DNA of 64,000 bases from Candidatus Mycobacterium wuenschmannii (GCF_030252325.1 NZ_CP126981.1:4464001-4528000); one strand, 5' to 3'. Positions 16,205 through 26,181 are shown, counted from the first letter of the stretch. Made by a program: numbers and translations. The notes: generated from the letters alone by a model not told the origin.

Positions 16205-17368
16205 TTGCTGACAACGAACTACGGCGCTCTGGTGCCCGAGGATGAGCTGCTCACCCATCAGATCGTCGACACGTTCGCCACGGTCAGTCAGTCGGACCCG
16301 TCCTGGACTGAGAAGATCTGGACGATGGCGCACGCCCGCGACAACTCGCTGCAGGTCGTGTTGGGCATCGGAAAGTACACCAACCGTGGAGTTTTCGACG
16401 GCGCCGCCGGAGTATGTCGCGGCACCGAGCAGTGGACCGTGCGGGCCGGCCGTCGACTGTCGTCGGCTCCGGCGAGCACGGATGTCGGCCCGATCCGCTA
16501 TCAGGTCGTCGAACCGCTGCGGGCCATCCGGATCAGCCTCGACCACAACGACGAGCAACCGATCGCCTTCGACGTCGAGCTGCGCGGGAGTTTCGATGCG
16601 GCGCTCGAGGATCCGTGGCCGGATCGCAGCCCCGACGGGTATCGCGTGACGCACAACATCCTGCGCTATCACCAGATCGGGGTGGCCTCCGGTTGGGTCG
16701 AGGTCGAGGGTGAGCGCACCGAGATCGCGGCCGACGAGTGGATTTCGATTCGCGACCACTCGTGGGGGCTCCGGCCCGGGGTGGGCAAGCCGATCCCCGG
16801 CCTGCCGCGGGGCAGTCGCAAGATCAAGCAGATGTTCATGACCTGGTTGCCGATGACAATGACCCGCCCGGACGGGTCGGCGTACTCGCTGTTCGTGATG
16901 TACCAGGAGGAGCGCGGCGACGGGTTCACCGAAATTCGTTGCCAGGCAGAACAACAGAACGCCGACGGCACGTCGCACCGATTCCCGTCTGTCGAGCAGG
17001 ACATGCATTTCGAGGACGCCAACCGGCGATTCACCCACGGGACGATCACGCTGATCGACACCGACGGGTCCAGGCGTCCGCTGACGATCACCGCCGCCGG
17101 GCCGGGCGGCTTCCACCTCGGCACCGCCGGTTACTACGGGTGGAACGACTGGGTGTACGGCCAGTGGGTCGGCGACCTCAGGGTCGAGGGCAACCACGTC
17201 ACCGACTGCGACCACCCGGCGAAGGCGCGCGAACTGCATCAGCTTCGCGACCTGCTGGTGCGTGTCGAGGACCCGGTCGGTGGCGGCACCGGGCTGGGCG
17301 ACGCCGAGACGTTCGCGATGGGCGCCTTCCCCGAGCGCGGGCTGACCGCGGAGAATTCGTTCTTATAG
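16205..17368 (+). CDS. CrtC/AttH lipocalin-like protein (DUF7064/7065 type)
   Basis: A 387-residue beta-rich protein without signal peptide. It carries the pattern H-x5-GxxSGWVEVEGE ... DHSWGLR, typical of the two-barrel lipocalin-like fold of hydroxyneurosporene synthase/AttH proteins, and ends with strand-rich segments such as GTAGYYGWNDWVYGQW. Its general layout resembles the protein at 19122. The TTG start at 16205 is supported by GGAAAGG nine bases upstream. It probably handles a hydrophobic substrate together with the upstream PF10118 protein (inference). Its end overlaps the convergent TetR gene by 6 bp. Confidence 0.6.
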   Translation: MLTTNYGALVPEDELLTHQIVDTFATVSQSDPSWTEKIWTMAHARDNSLQVVLGIGKYTNRGVFDGAAGVCRGTEQWTVRAGRRLSSAPASTDVGPIRYQVVEPLRAIRISLDHNDEQPIAFDVELRGSFDAALEDPWPDRSPDGYRVTHNILRYHQIGVASGWVEVEGERTEIAADEWISIRDHSWGLRPGVGKPIPGLPRGSRKIKQMFMTWLPMTMTRPDGSAYSLFVMYQEERGDGFTEIRCQAEQQNADGTSHRFPSVEQDMHFEDANRRFTHGTITLIDTDGSRRPLTITAAGPGGFHLGTAGYYGWNDWVYGQWVGDLRVEGNHVTDCDHPAKARELHQLRDLLVRVEDPVGGGTGLGDAETFAMGAFPERGLTAENSFL

Positions 17369-17965
17369 CACCTCGTTGGCATCAATCGCGCCAACGACTT
17401 TCGCGATCAGCCACTGCACCGCGTCGACCGCCTCGGCCTTCTCGAGATTCCACGCCCCGACCAGCCGCTCGTAGGTCGTCGGGCTCCACAACACGTCGAG
17501 CAGTCCCGCGAATGCCCGGCGCTGGGCGTCGGACAGCTCCGGTGCGCGTGCGGCCACCGCGCGGTCGAGAGCGTCGTGCCGCCGGACGTCGGCGCCGACA
17601 AACGCGGACCCCTGCGGTGTCGCATCCCTGACGGCAAATCGCTTCAGCGAGGCGAAGACTCGTGCCGTCACGTCGCCGAGGGTGTCCAATTCGACGTCCT
17701 CGTAGGCGATGCCGGCCTCGTCCTCCAGTCGGGCCATGATCGCGTCGTGCAGGTGCCGCTCGGTGGGGAAGTGCCGGTAAACCGTGCGCTCGCTGACCCC
17801 GGCGCGCTCGGCGACGGCCCGGAACGTCAGCTCGTCCCAGTCCCACGTGGTGAATCCGCGGACCAGGCGACCGCCCGCGTCGACGATGCGGTCGCGGGTG
17901 GCGGCGGCGGCCTTCTGGCGGGCTGGGCTGTGGTAGCTGCGCCGAGGCGTTGACAACTCGCTCAT
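17363..17965 (-). CDS. TetR-family regulator
   Basis: A 200-residue regulator. The HTH is in residues 22-68 (RDRIVDAGGRLV, then LTFRAVAERAGVSERTVYRHFPTERHLHDAI), followed by a helical ligand domain. A perfect 14-bp palindrome (17972-17985) lies 6 bp upstream of its start, between it and the divergent sulfotransferase gene, and is the probable operator. It is expected to repress both itself and the sulfotransferase operon. The inducer is unknown. Confidence 0.85.
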   Translation of the reverse strand: MSELSTPRRSYHSPARQKAAAATRDRIVDAGGRLVRGFTTWDWDELTFRAVAERAGVSERTVYRHFPTERHLHDAIMARLEDEAGIAYEDVELDTLGDVTARVFASLKRFAVRDATPQGSAFVGADVRRHDALDRAVAARAPELSDAQRRAFAGLLDVLWSPTTYERLVGAWNLEKAEAVDAVQWLIAKVVGAIDANEVL

Positions 17966-17971
17966 AATCGC

Positions 17972-17985
17972 GTCAGTATACTGAC
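17972..17985. promoter_or_regulatory. Perfect palindrome GTCAGTATACTGAC, probable TetR operator
   Basis: A 14-bp perfect palindrome in the 45-bp divergent interval between the TetR gene (start 17965) and the sulfotransferase (start 18011). Its position and symmetry are typical of an autoregulated TetR operator. Confidence 0.7.
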
Positions 17986-18010
17986 ACAGATTCTCCGGAA
18001 AGGGTTAACG

Positions 18011-19132
18011 ATGGGCGATGTCGACGATGTCGTCGCCGCGGCCGTCGCGCAGACCGGCCTGGACGACTTCGGCGACGACTCCTTCCGTGCGGGCCTCGAA
18101 GTGTTACTGACGTCGCTGCGCGACGAAGCCCGCCTCAACGCCCGCGGCGAGGCCTACCTCCGCGCCCGCATCGTCACCGCGCTGTCGCAGCGACTACAGG
18201 TCGAGGACTGGTATCGCCGTCACCCGGAGATCGACGAGGTGGAACTGCAGGCCCCGCTGATCGGTCTCGGCCTGCCGCGCACCGGGTCGACGGCGTTGTC
18301 GGTGTTGCTCGCGCAGGACCCGGCGATCCGCTACCTGCGGCGCTGGGAATCGTCACAGCCGTGCCCGCCGCCGTCGACCGTCAGAGGTCCCGATCCACGG
18401 ATACCGGCCGACGAGCACAACCGGGTCGGCACACGAGCCCACGTGCCGACTGGCACGCACGCGCCGATGGAATGCCTCGAGTTAATGACGCTCGACTTCA
18501 AATCCCATATCTTCCAAGCCTTTGCGCAGATCCCGTCCTACTCGGCGTGGCTGGTCGACGAGGCCGACCTCACCTCGACGTATGCGTACCAGCGCCGGGT
18601 GATGAAGCTGCTGAGTTGGGGTGAGCCGGCGCGGCCGTGGCGGCTCAAGTCGCCGTCGCACGTGTTGTGGCTCGACGCGCTCAACGCCGCCTTCCCCGAT
18701 GCGCGGTTCGTGATGACGCACCGCGACCCCACCGACGTGATCCTCTCGGTGGCCGATCTCTACGCCGACATCGTCGGCGGGTTCACCGATCATCTGGACC
18801 GAAAGTATCTGGGGCAGCTCAACGTCGAGCACTGGTCGCTCGGCATGCAGCGGGCCATGAAGTTCCGCGACAATGCGGCCGGGAAGAGGTTCTACGACAT
18901 CGACTTTCGGGCCATGCAGGCCGATCCGGTCGGCCAGGTCTGCGGGTTGTATGCGTGGCTCGGTGAACCGGTCGGCGCGGAATTCGAGGACCGGATGCGG
19001 ACGTGGTGGGCCGAGGCCGCCTTGGAGCGCGAGCCGAGCAGTCACGCCGATCCGGTGGCGTTCGGCATCGACCTCGACACGGTCCGGCCCTTGTTCGCCG
19101 ACTATGTCGCCAGGAGCCTGCATGCCCATTGA
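18011..19132 (+). CDS. PAPS-dependent sulfotransferase family protein
   Basis: A 373-residue protein of the Sulfotransfer_3 type. The 5'-phosphosulfate-binding loop is GLGLPRTGSTALSVLL (about 84-99), and the 3'-phosphate-binding segment is FVMTHRDPTDVILSVADLY near residue 238. Mycobacteria have many such enzymes, acting on glycolipids, steroids or exogenous alcohols; the acceptor here is unknown. The ATG at 18011 follows GGAAAGGG. The gene overlaps the next by 11 bp, so the two are translationally coupled, and the divergent TetR protein probably controls both. Confidence 0.87.
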   Translation: MGDVDDVVAAAVAQTGLDDFGDDSFRAGLEVLLTSLRDEARLNARGEAYLRARIVTALSQRLQVEDWYRRHPEIDEVELQAPLIGLGLPRTGSTALSVLLAQDPAIRYLRRWESSQPCPPPSTVRGPDPRIPADEHNRVGTRAHVPTGTHAPMECLELMTLDFKSHIFQAFAQIPSYSAWLVDEADLTSTYAYQRRVMKLLSWGEPARPWRLKSPSHVLWLDALNAAFPDARFVMTHRDPTDVILSVADLYADIVGGFTDHLDRKYLGQLNVEHWSLGMQRAMKFRDNAAGKRFYDIDFRAMQADPVGQVCGLYAWLGEPVGAEFEDRMRTWWAEAALEREPSSHADPVAFGIDLDTVRPLFADYVARSLHAH

Positions 19133-20183
19133 CCTGACCGGCGGCATCGACCCGTCGCGCGAGTTGGTGTTCGCCGAGAAGCCCGACGACCCGGAGATGC
19201 GCGACTCGGTGAGCTTCTGGGTGGTCGACGACCGTGGCGCAGTCGGCCTGCCGCGCATCGGGATTGAGGCCGTCGCCGCGAACTGGGACGCGCACGACAT
19301 TCAAGTCAACGTCGCGTTTCCGGACGGGCGGGTATTCCGGTTGCGCGCCAACGGATCCAGCTGGCCGGTGCGCGGTCCCGACGGCCGGCCCTCCGTGCTC
19401 GGCGCGGGCGGTCTCGGGTTCCGGTGCCTGGAGCCGTTTCACACGTGGACGATGAGCTTCGAGGGCCAAGCCGTGCAGTTGTCGTCGCAGGATCTGATCG
19501 ACGGCAACAAGGACGGGCCGCTCGTCGACGTCAGCTTCCACGTCGAGGCGACAATGGCGGTGCCGCCGTGGGTGCAGGGGACCCTCTCGGCGGAGTCGGG
19601 AGAACGGCTGAAGACGTCGATCGAGGGCGCCCTGATGGGCGGGGCTCGCTACGAGCAACTCTTTCGCGCGACCGGGGCGCTGACCACCGGCATCGAGCAA
19701 CACGACTTCTCCGGCACCGGCCTGCGGATTCGACGGCAGGGAGTGCGCAGGCTGGCCGGGTTCTGGGGGCACTGTTGGCAGTCGGCGCTGTTTCCCAGCG
19801 GACGGGCGTTCGGCTACATCGCCTACCCGCCGCGGCTCGACGGCGAGCCGACGTTCAACGAGGGCTACATCTTCGACGGCGACGGCGGTATGACTCCCGC
19901 CCGGGTTGTCGAGGCACCGTGGCTCACAGCACTGAAGCCTTGCGGCGAGGACGCAGCGCTGACGCTGGAAACCCCAAGCGGGACAGTGCATATCGAGGGC
20001 GAGACAATCCTGTCCACCCACGACGTCCATCACGACGACAAGATGTATTCGAGCGAGGCGCTCAAGCAGGAGATGCCGAGCTTCCCGGCGCTGCAGCAGG
20101 CCGGGGTGCGCTACCGGTGGGACGGCGAGGAGGCGTTCGGCATGCTGGAGCGCTCAAATCCGCTGGACAAGCTGATTTTGTAG
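19122..20183 (+). CDS. Second lipocalin-like (DUF7064-type) protein
   Basis: A 353-residue beta-rich protein starting MPIDLTGGIDPSRELVFAEK; the ATG lies inside the end of the sulfotransferase gene. Features shared with the product of 16205 are the EQHDFSGTGLRIRRQG segment followed by FWGHCWQSALFPSGRAFGYI, the same H...G...H-W arrangement. No signal peptide or membrane segment is seen. Coupling to a sulfotransferase suggests a role in modifying or carrying the same hydrophobic substrate (inference). No catalytic residues can be named. Confidence 0.6.
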   Translation: MPIDLTGGIDPSRELVFAEKPDDPEMRDSVSFWVVDDRGAVGLPRIGIEAVAANWDAHDIQVNVAFPDGRVFRLRANGSSWPVRGPDGRPSVLGAGGLGFRCLEPFHTWTMSFEGQAVQLSSQDLIDGNKDGPLVDVSFHVEATMAVPPWVQGTLSAESGERLKTSIEGALMGGARYEQLFRATGALTTGIEQHDFSGTGLRIRRQGVRRLAGFWGHCWQSALFPSGRAFGYIAYPPRLDGEPTFNEGYIFDGDGGMTPARVVEAPWLTALKPCGEDAALTLETPSGTVHIEGETILSTHDVHHDDKMYSSEALKQEMPSFPALQQAGVRYRWDGEEAFGMLERSNPLDKLIL

Positions 20184-20224
20184 TTCGCCCGACACGGGTC
20201 CGGTGCAGCGGCGAGACTGGCGGG

Positions 20225-20962
20225 ATGCGTAGCGAAGCTAACCTGCAGCGTTTCGAGCGGTACGCCGAATGGCCGCTCGCCGTGGGGGCCCTGGTCTTCC
20301 TGGTCGTGTTCTCCGTGCAGGTACTGGCTCCGCGGCCGCCGCGCGAGGCGCACATCCTGTGGCTGATCGACTGGTCCATCTGGGGCATGTTCATGCTGGA
20401 TTACGTTGTGCGGCTGTACCTCGCGCCGCGGCGGTGGCACTGGTTCTGGCGGCATCTCATCGACTTCGCGATCGTGACACTGCCGTTGATCCGGCCACTT
20501 CGGTTGCTGCGCTTGATCGTTCTGATCGAACTGCTGCAGAAGGCGGTCGGGGACGCTTTCCGGGGCCGGCTGCTCGTCTACACCACATCGGGCGTCGTGC
20601 TGCTGATCTATTCGGCGTCGCTCGCGGTCTATGACAAGGAGCGCGGCCTGCCGGGGGCGACGATCAACTCGTTCGGCAAGGCGCTGTGGTGGTCGATCAC
20701 CACCGCGACCACCGTCGGCTACGGCGACGTCTATCCGGTGACCAATACCGGCCGGGTGATCGCCGTGCTCCTGATGCTCGGCGGCATCGGTCTGGTCGGT
20801 GTCGTGACCGCTTCGCTGGCGTCGTGGATCATCGAGCGCGTCGCCGAAGAGGACGCGCTGAATGCCGCCGCCACCGTCGCGCACATCGAAGAGTTGCGCG
20901 CCGAAATCCGCGCGCTGGGCGAGCAGCTACAGGGAAAGGCCGGCAGTGACCATCACTCCTGA
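20225..20962 (+). CDS. Voltage-gated-type potassium channel with C-terminal coiled coil
   Basis: A 245-residue membrane protein. Hydrophobic helices lie at about 16-35, 45-65 and 77-90. An S4-like run with spaced arginines (IRPLRLLRLIVL, 89-100) precedes an S5 segment near 115-135. The pore loop carries the K+ selectivity filter TVGYGD at 163-168, and S6 is at about 177-203. The last 40 residues (IEELRAEIRALGEQLQ) form a coiled coil likely to support tetramer assembly. The S4 has fewer charges than in true voltage sensors. It is a two-gene unit with the overlapping hydrolase downstream (17 bp). Confidence 0.85.
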   Translation: MRSEANLQRFERYAEWPLAVGALVFLVVFSVQVLAPRPPREAHILWLIDWSIWGMFMLDYVVRLYLAPRRWHWFWRHLIDFAIVTLPLIRPLRLLRLIVLIELLQKAVGDAFRGRLLVYTTSGVVLLIYSASLAVYDKERGLPGATINSFGKALWWSITTATTVGYGDVYPVTNTGRVIAVLLMLGGIGLVGVVTASLASWIIERVAEEDALNAAATVAHIEELRAEIRALGEQLQGKAGSDHHS

Positions 20963-21812
20963 ACCGTTCACCACGAACGGCGTTGGCGGAACCCGGATTG
21001 TCGCCGACCGGCTCGGAGACCCCGCCACGCCCGCCGTCGTGTTCCTGCACGGCGGCGGGCAGACCCGGCGGTCGTGGGGCAAGGCTGCCGCCGCCGTGGC
21101 CGAACGCGGTTGGCAGGCGGTCACCGTCGACTTTCGTGGCCACGGCGAGTCGGACTGGTCCGAGGAGGGTGACTACCGGCTGGCCAGCTTCGCCGGCGAC
21201 GTGCAGGAGGTGCTGCGCCGGCTGCCACCGCAGCCCGTGTTGGTGGGCGCATCGCTCGGCGGTTTCACGACAATGCTTCTGGCGGGCGAGATTTCACCCG
21301 GTATCGCGCGGGCCGTCGTGCTGGTCGACATCGTGCCCAACATGGACCAGTCCGGGGCGAACCGGATTCACGAGTTCATGGCCGGCCGGATGCAGTCGGG
21401 TTTCGAGTCGCTCGACGAGGTGGCGGACATGATCGCCGAGTACAACCCGCACCGGCCGCGGCCGTCGGACCTCAACGGCCTGCGCACCAACCTGCGCCGT
21501 CGCGGCGACCGCTGGTACTGGCACTGGGACCCAAAGTTCATCAGCGAGAACGCCTCTCTGCCGCCGCACGAGTTGACCGACGTCGGCCGGATGAACGCCG
21601 CGGTCGAGAACATCCTGGCCGGCGGGGTGCCGATGCTGCTGGTGCGTGGGCAGGTGAGCGACCTGGTCAGCCAGGACCGCGCCGACGAATTTTTGGCCCG
21701 CTTCCCGCAGGTCGAGTTCGTCGACGTGCAGGGCGCGGGGCACATGGTCGCGGGCGACCGCAACGACCTGTTCGCCGACGCGGTGCTGAATTTCCTTGCC
21801 CGCCAAGGCTAG
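20946..21812 (+). CDS. Alpha/beta hydrolase with serine nucleophile
   Basis: A 288-residue alpha/beta hydrolase. FLHGGGQTRRSWG contains the oxyanion region and VLVGASLGGFTTML the G-A-S-L-G nucleophile elbow (Ser); the catalytic His is in GAGHMVAGD near the C-terminus. It is probably an esterase or lipase-like enzyme of unknown substrate. The GTG start at 20946 lies within the end of the channel gene, so translation is coupled. The stop overlaps the convergent FUSC gene by 4 bp. Confidence 0.85.
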   Translation: MTITPEPFTTNGVGGTRIVADRLGDPATPAVVFLHGGGQTRRSWGKAAAAVAERGWQAVTVDFRGHGESDWSEEGDYRLASFAGDVQEVLRRLPPQPVLVGASLGGFTTMLLAGEISPGIARAVVLVDIVPNMDQSGANRIHEFMAGRMQSGFESLDEVADMIAEYNPHRPRPSDLNGLRTNLRRRGDRWYWHWDPKFISENASLPPHELTDVGRMNAAVENILAGGVPMLLVRGQVSDLVSQDRADEFLARFPQVEFVDVQGAGHMVAGDRNDLFADAVLNFLARQG

Positions 21813-23932
21813 CGGGGCAGCAGCACGCCGTTGTCGGCGCCGAGGTCGATCGCGGAGTTGATGACCACGCGGTCGATTTGACGCAGCGAATGCAGGGCGG
21901 ACAGCAGGCGCCGCCGCTCGAGTGATTCCTCGCGGTGCTGGCGGGCCAGCGACTCGGCCGCGTCGATGTAATCGGTGGACGGAAACACCGTCGCGGGCTG
22001 GTTGAATTCCAGCGCCGTGATCAGCACGTCGATGTTGCGGCGGATCTGGGCCGCGGTCTCCCTGATCGACTCGGCAAGATCCGGCGAGGTGTCGACGCGA
22101 GTTGCGCTGCTGCGGGCCAGGATTCGCGCGTACCGGTCGCAGGCGTTGAGCATCCGCAGGCCGTGCCGCATGGTGCGACGCCCGCCGAGGCCGGCGATCC
22201 CGGCGCTCAGCGGCTTGGCCGTGGTGCGGAACTGCTGCAGGTCGCGGCCGAGTTGGCGGGCGGTCTCGGTGAGTGGGGTGGGCGGCGCGCTGCCTAGGAG
22301 GCTGCCGACCGACTCGTCGATCAGGTCGATGAGCGTCAGGAAGAAGGCGTGCGCGTCGTTGCGGATATGGGTGCGGGTGTTGATCGGCAGCACCAGCATC
22401 GCGGCGGCGATCCCGATGACCGCCCCGACCGCAGTCTCCTCGATGCGCAGCACCAGCAGGCCGAACGTGAATTCGCCGAGCAGGCCGTACATCAACGCCA
22501 GCATGGTGCTGATCCAGAACGTCATCAGGCTGTAGGTGACCTTCATGAAATAGAAGGCGCAGAACAGGCAGACGAAGATCATCGCCAGCGAGGCGATCTT
22601 GTTGCCGGACACCAGAGTTGCGACCAGCACGCCGCTCGGGACGCCGAGCACGGTGCCGAGCAGCCGCTGCCAACCCTTGTCGAGCGTTTCGGCCCAGGTG
22701 TTGGTGCCGGCGAAGATGACGAACGCGGCGATCGCCGCCCAATACCAATGCGACGGCGACACGATCTCGCCGACGATGATCGCCAGTGCGGCGGCGACGG
22801 CCACCTGAACGGCCTGCCGGGTCGACGGCAGCATGCCGGTCTGCGCCTGCTTTTCGGGTTTGTCCGGCTCGGCGGCGGGCGCCGGGTCGGATTCGACTCT
22901 CTCGATTCGCTTGCGAACCTCGGCGGTGGCCTTGGCCGTGTCGACGACGGCCAGGGCCAGGCGGCTCACCGCGAGCTCTTCCGGGCTGTCGCCGAGCAGC
23001 CGCTGGGCCCGCTCCGCGGTCTCGGGCAGGCGATGGCTCTGCGGCAGACGGATCGCGCGCGACAGCATGGCCACGGTGTTCGCCAGCTCGATGCGGGTGT
23101 TGGCCGCGATGTCGGCTTCGGCGGCCCGCGCGCCCGCAGTGGCGAGGCGCTCGACGGTGAGCTCCGCGTTGAACAGCCACATCGCCAGGTCCTCGCCGCT
23201 GACGCCCGGCCACAGCGCGCCGGGGTTCACCCGCTCCTCGATCTGGGCCTGCACGGTCAGCGCGGTTTCGTTGAGCCGGACGACCCGGATGCGGAGGCGT
23301 CGCTGCGAACGCTCGTCGGTTCGGCTGTTGCGCACCAGGTCAGCGGTCCGGTCGACGACGATCGCCATCCGCGCCCGCAGTGACCGAATGTTCTCGCGCA
23401 GAACGCTTTCCGGCTTGTCCGGCATCAGGTAGTTGCTCCACACGAAGCTGCACAGCGTGCCGACGACGGTCGCGCCGATCAACCAGGGCAACTCAGAGAC
23501 CTGCGCCCGCAAGTACAGCGAGAAGAAGTACGCCATGAACGTGACCATGCCCAGCGTCGTTCCGCGCGGGCCGAACCGTCGCACATAGACGGCGATGAAC
23601 ACTACGACGACGAACAGGACGTCGCCGACCACGGGATGCGGCGTCACCAGCGCGGCCGCGGTGATGGATACCGCGGCGGGTAGCGGCACCAAAGCCATCG
23701 TGACGTGTTGGCGATGCGGGTCGGGTTCATTGACCGAGCGCGCCGACACCATCGTGATCAGCGCGCCGAGCAGGGCGACCGTCATGGGCTGCCCGGTGAC
23801 CTTCGTCAACCCGAACAGGACCACCAGCGCCGTCGCGAGCGCGCCGGTCGTCCGGGCCGCCATCCGCAGCCGGAGTAGCCCGGGGTCGGAGCCGACGGCC
23901 CAGTTACGCGCCCGCTCGAACACCGTTACCAA
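21809..23932 (-). CDS. FUSC-family (aromatic acid exporter-like) membrane protein
   Basis: A 707-residue protein with the duplicated layout of fusaric-acid-resistance/YccS-type proteins. An N-terminal block of membrane helices (about 25-170) is followed by a long helical cytoplasmic segment (180-360), a second membrane block (about 370-510) with SPSHWYWAAIAAFVIFAGTN, and a helical C-terminal domain. These proteins are predicted exporters of aromatic or fatty acids. It is divergent from galT, with only 57 bp between start codons. No regulator is adjacent. Confidence 0.82.
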   Translation of the reverse strand: MVTVFERARNWAVGSDPGLLRLRMAARTTGALATALVVLFGLTKVTGQPMTVALLGALITMVSARSVNEPDPHRQHVTMALVPLPAAVSITAAALVTPHPVVGDVLFVVVVFIAVYVRRFGPRGTTLGMVTFMAYFFSLYLRAQVSELPWLIGATVVGTLCSFVWSNYLMPDKPESVLRENIRSLRARMAIVVDRTADLVRNSRTDERSQRRLRIRVVRLNETALTVQAQIEERVNPGALWPGVSGEDLAMWLFNAELTVERLATAGARAAEADIAANTRIELANTVAMLSRAIRLPQSHRLPETAERAQRLLGDSPEELAVSRLALAVVDTAKATAEVRKRIERVESDPAPAAEPDKPEKQAQTGMLPSTRQAVQVAVAAALAIIVGEIVSPSHWYWAAIAAFVIFAGTNTWAETLDKGWQRLLGTVLGVPSGVLVATLVSGNKIASLAMIFVCLFCAFYFMKVTYSLMTFWISTMLALMYGLLGEFTFGLLVLRIEETAVGAVIGIAAAMLVLPINTRTHIRNDAHAFFLTLIDLIDESVGSLLGSAPPTPLTETARQLGRDLQQFRTTAKPLSAGIAGLGGRRTMRHGLRMLNACDRYARILARSSATRVDTSPDLAESIRETAAQIRRNIDVLITALEFNQPATVFPSTDYIDAAESLARQHREESLERRRLLSALHSLRQIDRVVINSAIDLGADNGVLLPR

Positions 23933-23989
23933 GCCTCTCGTGCGTGTCTGTTGCCACCGACTCTGGCACAGCGACCAAGATGGGAAGCG

Positions 23990-25051
23990 ATGAGCACGGA
24001 GGTGACGCTGGCCGACGGTCGCCAGCTGTTGTTCTTTTCACTCCCGGGGCATACCCCGGCGCCGGTGGCCGACCGCCGCCCATTGCCACCGTTCGAGCCC
24101 GGTCAGTCGCAGTTGCGGTTCGACCGGGCCACCGGGCAGTGGGTGATCATCGCAGCGCGCCGTCAGGACCGCACCTACAAGCCGCCGCCCGACCAGTGTC
24201 CGCTGTGTCCCGGACCCTCCGGTTCGACCAGTGAGGTGCCCGCGCCCGACTACGACGTTGTCGTCTTCGAGAACCGCTTCCCGTCGCTGTCCGGCGTCGG
24301 CGGACCGGCTTCGGTGCCGGACGGCTTCGCTTCGTCGCCGGGCGCCGGGCGGTGCGAGGTGATCTGCTTCTCCAGCGATCACAACGGGTCGTTCGCGTCG
24401 TTGCCGCTGCCGCACGCGCGGTTGGTGGTGGACGCGTGGCGCGACCGGACCGCGGCGCTGCTGGAGTTGCCGGCCGTGCAGCAGGTGTTCTGTTTCGAGA
24501 ACCGCGGCGAGGAAATCGGTGTGACGCTGGCCCACCCGCACGGCCAGATCTACGGCTATTCGTTTCTGCCGCCGCGCACCGCGGCGATGATGGCGCAGGC
24601 GCGTAATCACCCTGGCGGCAACCTCTTTGCCGACCTGCTGGCCGCCGAGGTCGCCGACGGCAGTCGGATCGTGGCGCGCACCGAGTTGTTCACCGCGTTC
24701 GTGCCGTTCGCCGCGCGTTGGCCGGTCGAGGTGCACATCTATCCGAACCGGTTCGTGCACAACCTGATTGATCTCACCTCGGCCGAGTTGGACGATTTCG
24801 CATCGATCTATCTCGACATCCTGCGACGGTTCGACCGGATGTACGACGGGCCGCTGCCGTACATGTCGGCGCTGCATCAGTACGACGACACCGATGCGTT
24901 GCGCGACGGCTACTTTCACGTCGAGTTGATGTCGATCCGGCGCAGCGCGACGGCGTTGAAGTATCTGGCGGCGTCCGAATCGGCGATGGACGCGTTCATC
25001 ACCGACGTGGTACCCGAGGCTGTGGCTGCACGGTTGCGGGACCTCGCGTGA
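23990..25051 (+). CDS. galT: Galactose-1-phosphate uridylyltransferase
   Basis: A 353-residue GalT of the HIT superfamily, converting UDP-glucose plus galactose-1-phosphate to UDP-galactose plus glucose-1-phosphate (Leloir pathway). The active-site motif is [14 protein letters not shown] with the two histidines at 182 and 184; the N-terminal [18 protein letters not shown] contains the CxxC zinc ligands. ATG 23990 is used because upstream in-frame sequence is not GalT-like. It overlaps galK by 4 bp (GTGA). Confidence 0.95.
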   Translation: MSTEVTLADGRQLLFFSLPGHTPAPVADRRPLPPFEPGQSQLRFDRATGQWVIIAARRQDRTYKPPPDQCPLCPGPSGSTSEVPAPDYDVVVFENRFPSLSGVGGPASVPDGFASSPGAGRCEVICFSSDHNGSFASLPLPHARLVVDAWRDRTAALLELPAVQQVFCFENRGEEIGVTLAHPHGQIYGYSFLPPRTAAMMAQARNHPGGNLFADLLAAEVADGSRIVARTELFTAFVPFAARWPVEVHIYPNRFVHNLIDLTSAELDDFASIYLDILRRFDRMYDGPLPYMSALHQYDDTDALRDGYFHVELMSIRRSATALKYLAASESAMDAFITDVVPEAVAARLRDLA

Positions 25052-26097
25052 CCGTTCGGTGTTCCGCGCCCGGCCGGGTCAACCTGATCGGCGAGCACAC
25101 CGACTACAACCTCGGTTTTTCGTTGCCGATTGCGTTGCCGCAGAGGACATCTGTCGTCTTCGAACCGTCCTCCGTTTCGGCGTTGACCGTGACGAGCTCG
25201 CTCGCGGACGATGCCGTGCTCATACCTTTGACCACTTCGCCCGGTGACGTCACCGGCTGGGCGGCCTATGTTGCCGGTGTCGTGTGGGCGCTGCGCTCGG
25301 CCGGACATGCGGTCTCGGGGGGGACGATGTCGGTGTCCAGCGAGGTGCCGATGGGGTCGGGGCTGTCGTCGTCGGCGGCGCTGGAATGCGCCGTGCTGGG
25401 CGCGCTGTGTCCGGGTATCGACCGTCTCGACCAGGCGCGCATCGCCCAGCGCGCCGAGAACGACTATGTCGGTGCGCCAACGGGTCTGCTCGACCAGATC
25501 TCGTCGCTGTTCGGTGCGGCGTCGACGGCGCTGCTGATCGACTTCCGGGAGTTGACCGTGTCTTCGGTCGGCTTCGACCCGTCGGCGTCGGGAGTTGAAC
25601 TGCTGCTGATCGACTCGCGAGAGAAGCACGGCCACGTCGGTGGTGAGTACGCCGCGCGACGGCTGTCCTGTGAACGTGCGGCGGCGGACCTCGGCGTGGC
25701 TTCGTTGCGCGAGGCGACTTCACTCGACGCCGTGGTTGATCCCGTTGACGCCCGGCGCGCCCGGCATGTGCTCAGCGAGAATCAGCGGGTGCTCGATTTC
25801 GTTGCCGCGCTGCGTGATTCGGACTATGCCGAAGCCGGACGGATCTTCGCCGCTTCGCATGCGTCGATGCGCGACGACTTCGAGATCACCACGCCGCACA
25901 TCGACCGGATCGCCCGCGCCGCAGAAGATGCCGGCGCGCTGGGGGCGCGGATGACCGGCGGCGGGTTTGGCGGCTGCGTCATCGCGTTGGTGCCCGCCGA
26001 TCGCGTCGCTGCGGTCAGCGACGCCGTGCGGGCCGTCGGCGATCCGGAGCCCGTCGTGACCCAGACCTACGCCGCAGAGGGCGCATCCGCCCCGTGA
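25048..26097 (+). CDS. galK: Galactokinase
   Basis: A 349-residue GHMP kinase phosphorylating galactose at C1. It has the galactokinase signature [19 protein letters not shown] near the N-terminus, the ATP-binding motif [13 protein letters not shown] at about 109-121, and the C-terminal [14 protein letters not shown]. The GTG start overlaps the galT stop, so the two Leloir genes are one operon. A strong hairpin follows at 26126-26181. Confidence 0.96.
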   Translation: MTVRCSAPGRVNLIGEHTDYNLGFSLPIALPQRTSVVFEPSSVSALTVTSSLADDAVLIPLTTSPGDVTGWAAYVAGVVWALRSAGHAVSGGTMSVSSEVPMGSGLSSSAALECAVLGALCPGIDRLDQARIAQRAENDYVGAPTGLLDQISSLFGAASTALLIDFRELTVSSVGFDPSASGVELLLIDSREKHGHVGGEYAARRLSCERAAADLGVASLREATSLDAVVDPVDARRARHVLSENQRVLDFVAALRDSDYAEAGRIFAASHASMRDDFEITTPHIDRIARAAEDAGALGARMTGGGFGGCVIALVPADRVAAVSDAVRAVGDPEPVVTQTYAAEGASAP

Positions 26098-26125
26098 GTA
26101 ACACGGAGGTCGGGGAACCCGAGTT

Positions 26126-26181
26126 GCCCGCCTCTGAGCGAATTTCCCGCGCTGCCCGACCAATTTCGCTCGGAGGCGGGC
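26126..26181. terminator. Long hairpin after galK
   Basis: Near-perfect 20-bp arms, GCCCGCCTCTGAGCGAATTT (26126-26145) and its partner at 26162-26181, separated by 16 nt. It is a strong stem without a T tract, placed 28 bp after the galK stop, and is likely its terminator. Hairpins of this GCCCGCCTC...GAGGCGGGC kind recur in mycobacterial intergenic regions (from memory). Confidence 0.65.

Noticed and set aside
15236..17239. 667-codon minus-strand frame opposite the PF10118 and lipocalin-like genes
   Set aside because: Antisense shadow of two convincing plus-strand genes; no motif and biased residue composition.
21294..23213. 639-codon frame within the FUSC gene region
   Set aside because: Shifted-frame shadow rich in Arg, Gly and His; the FUSC frame has proper membrane helices.
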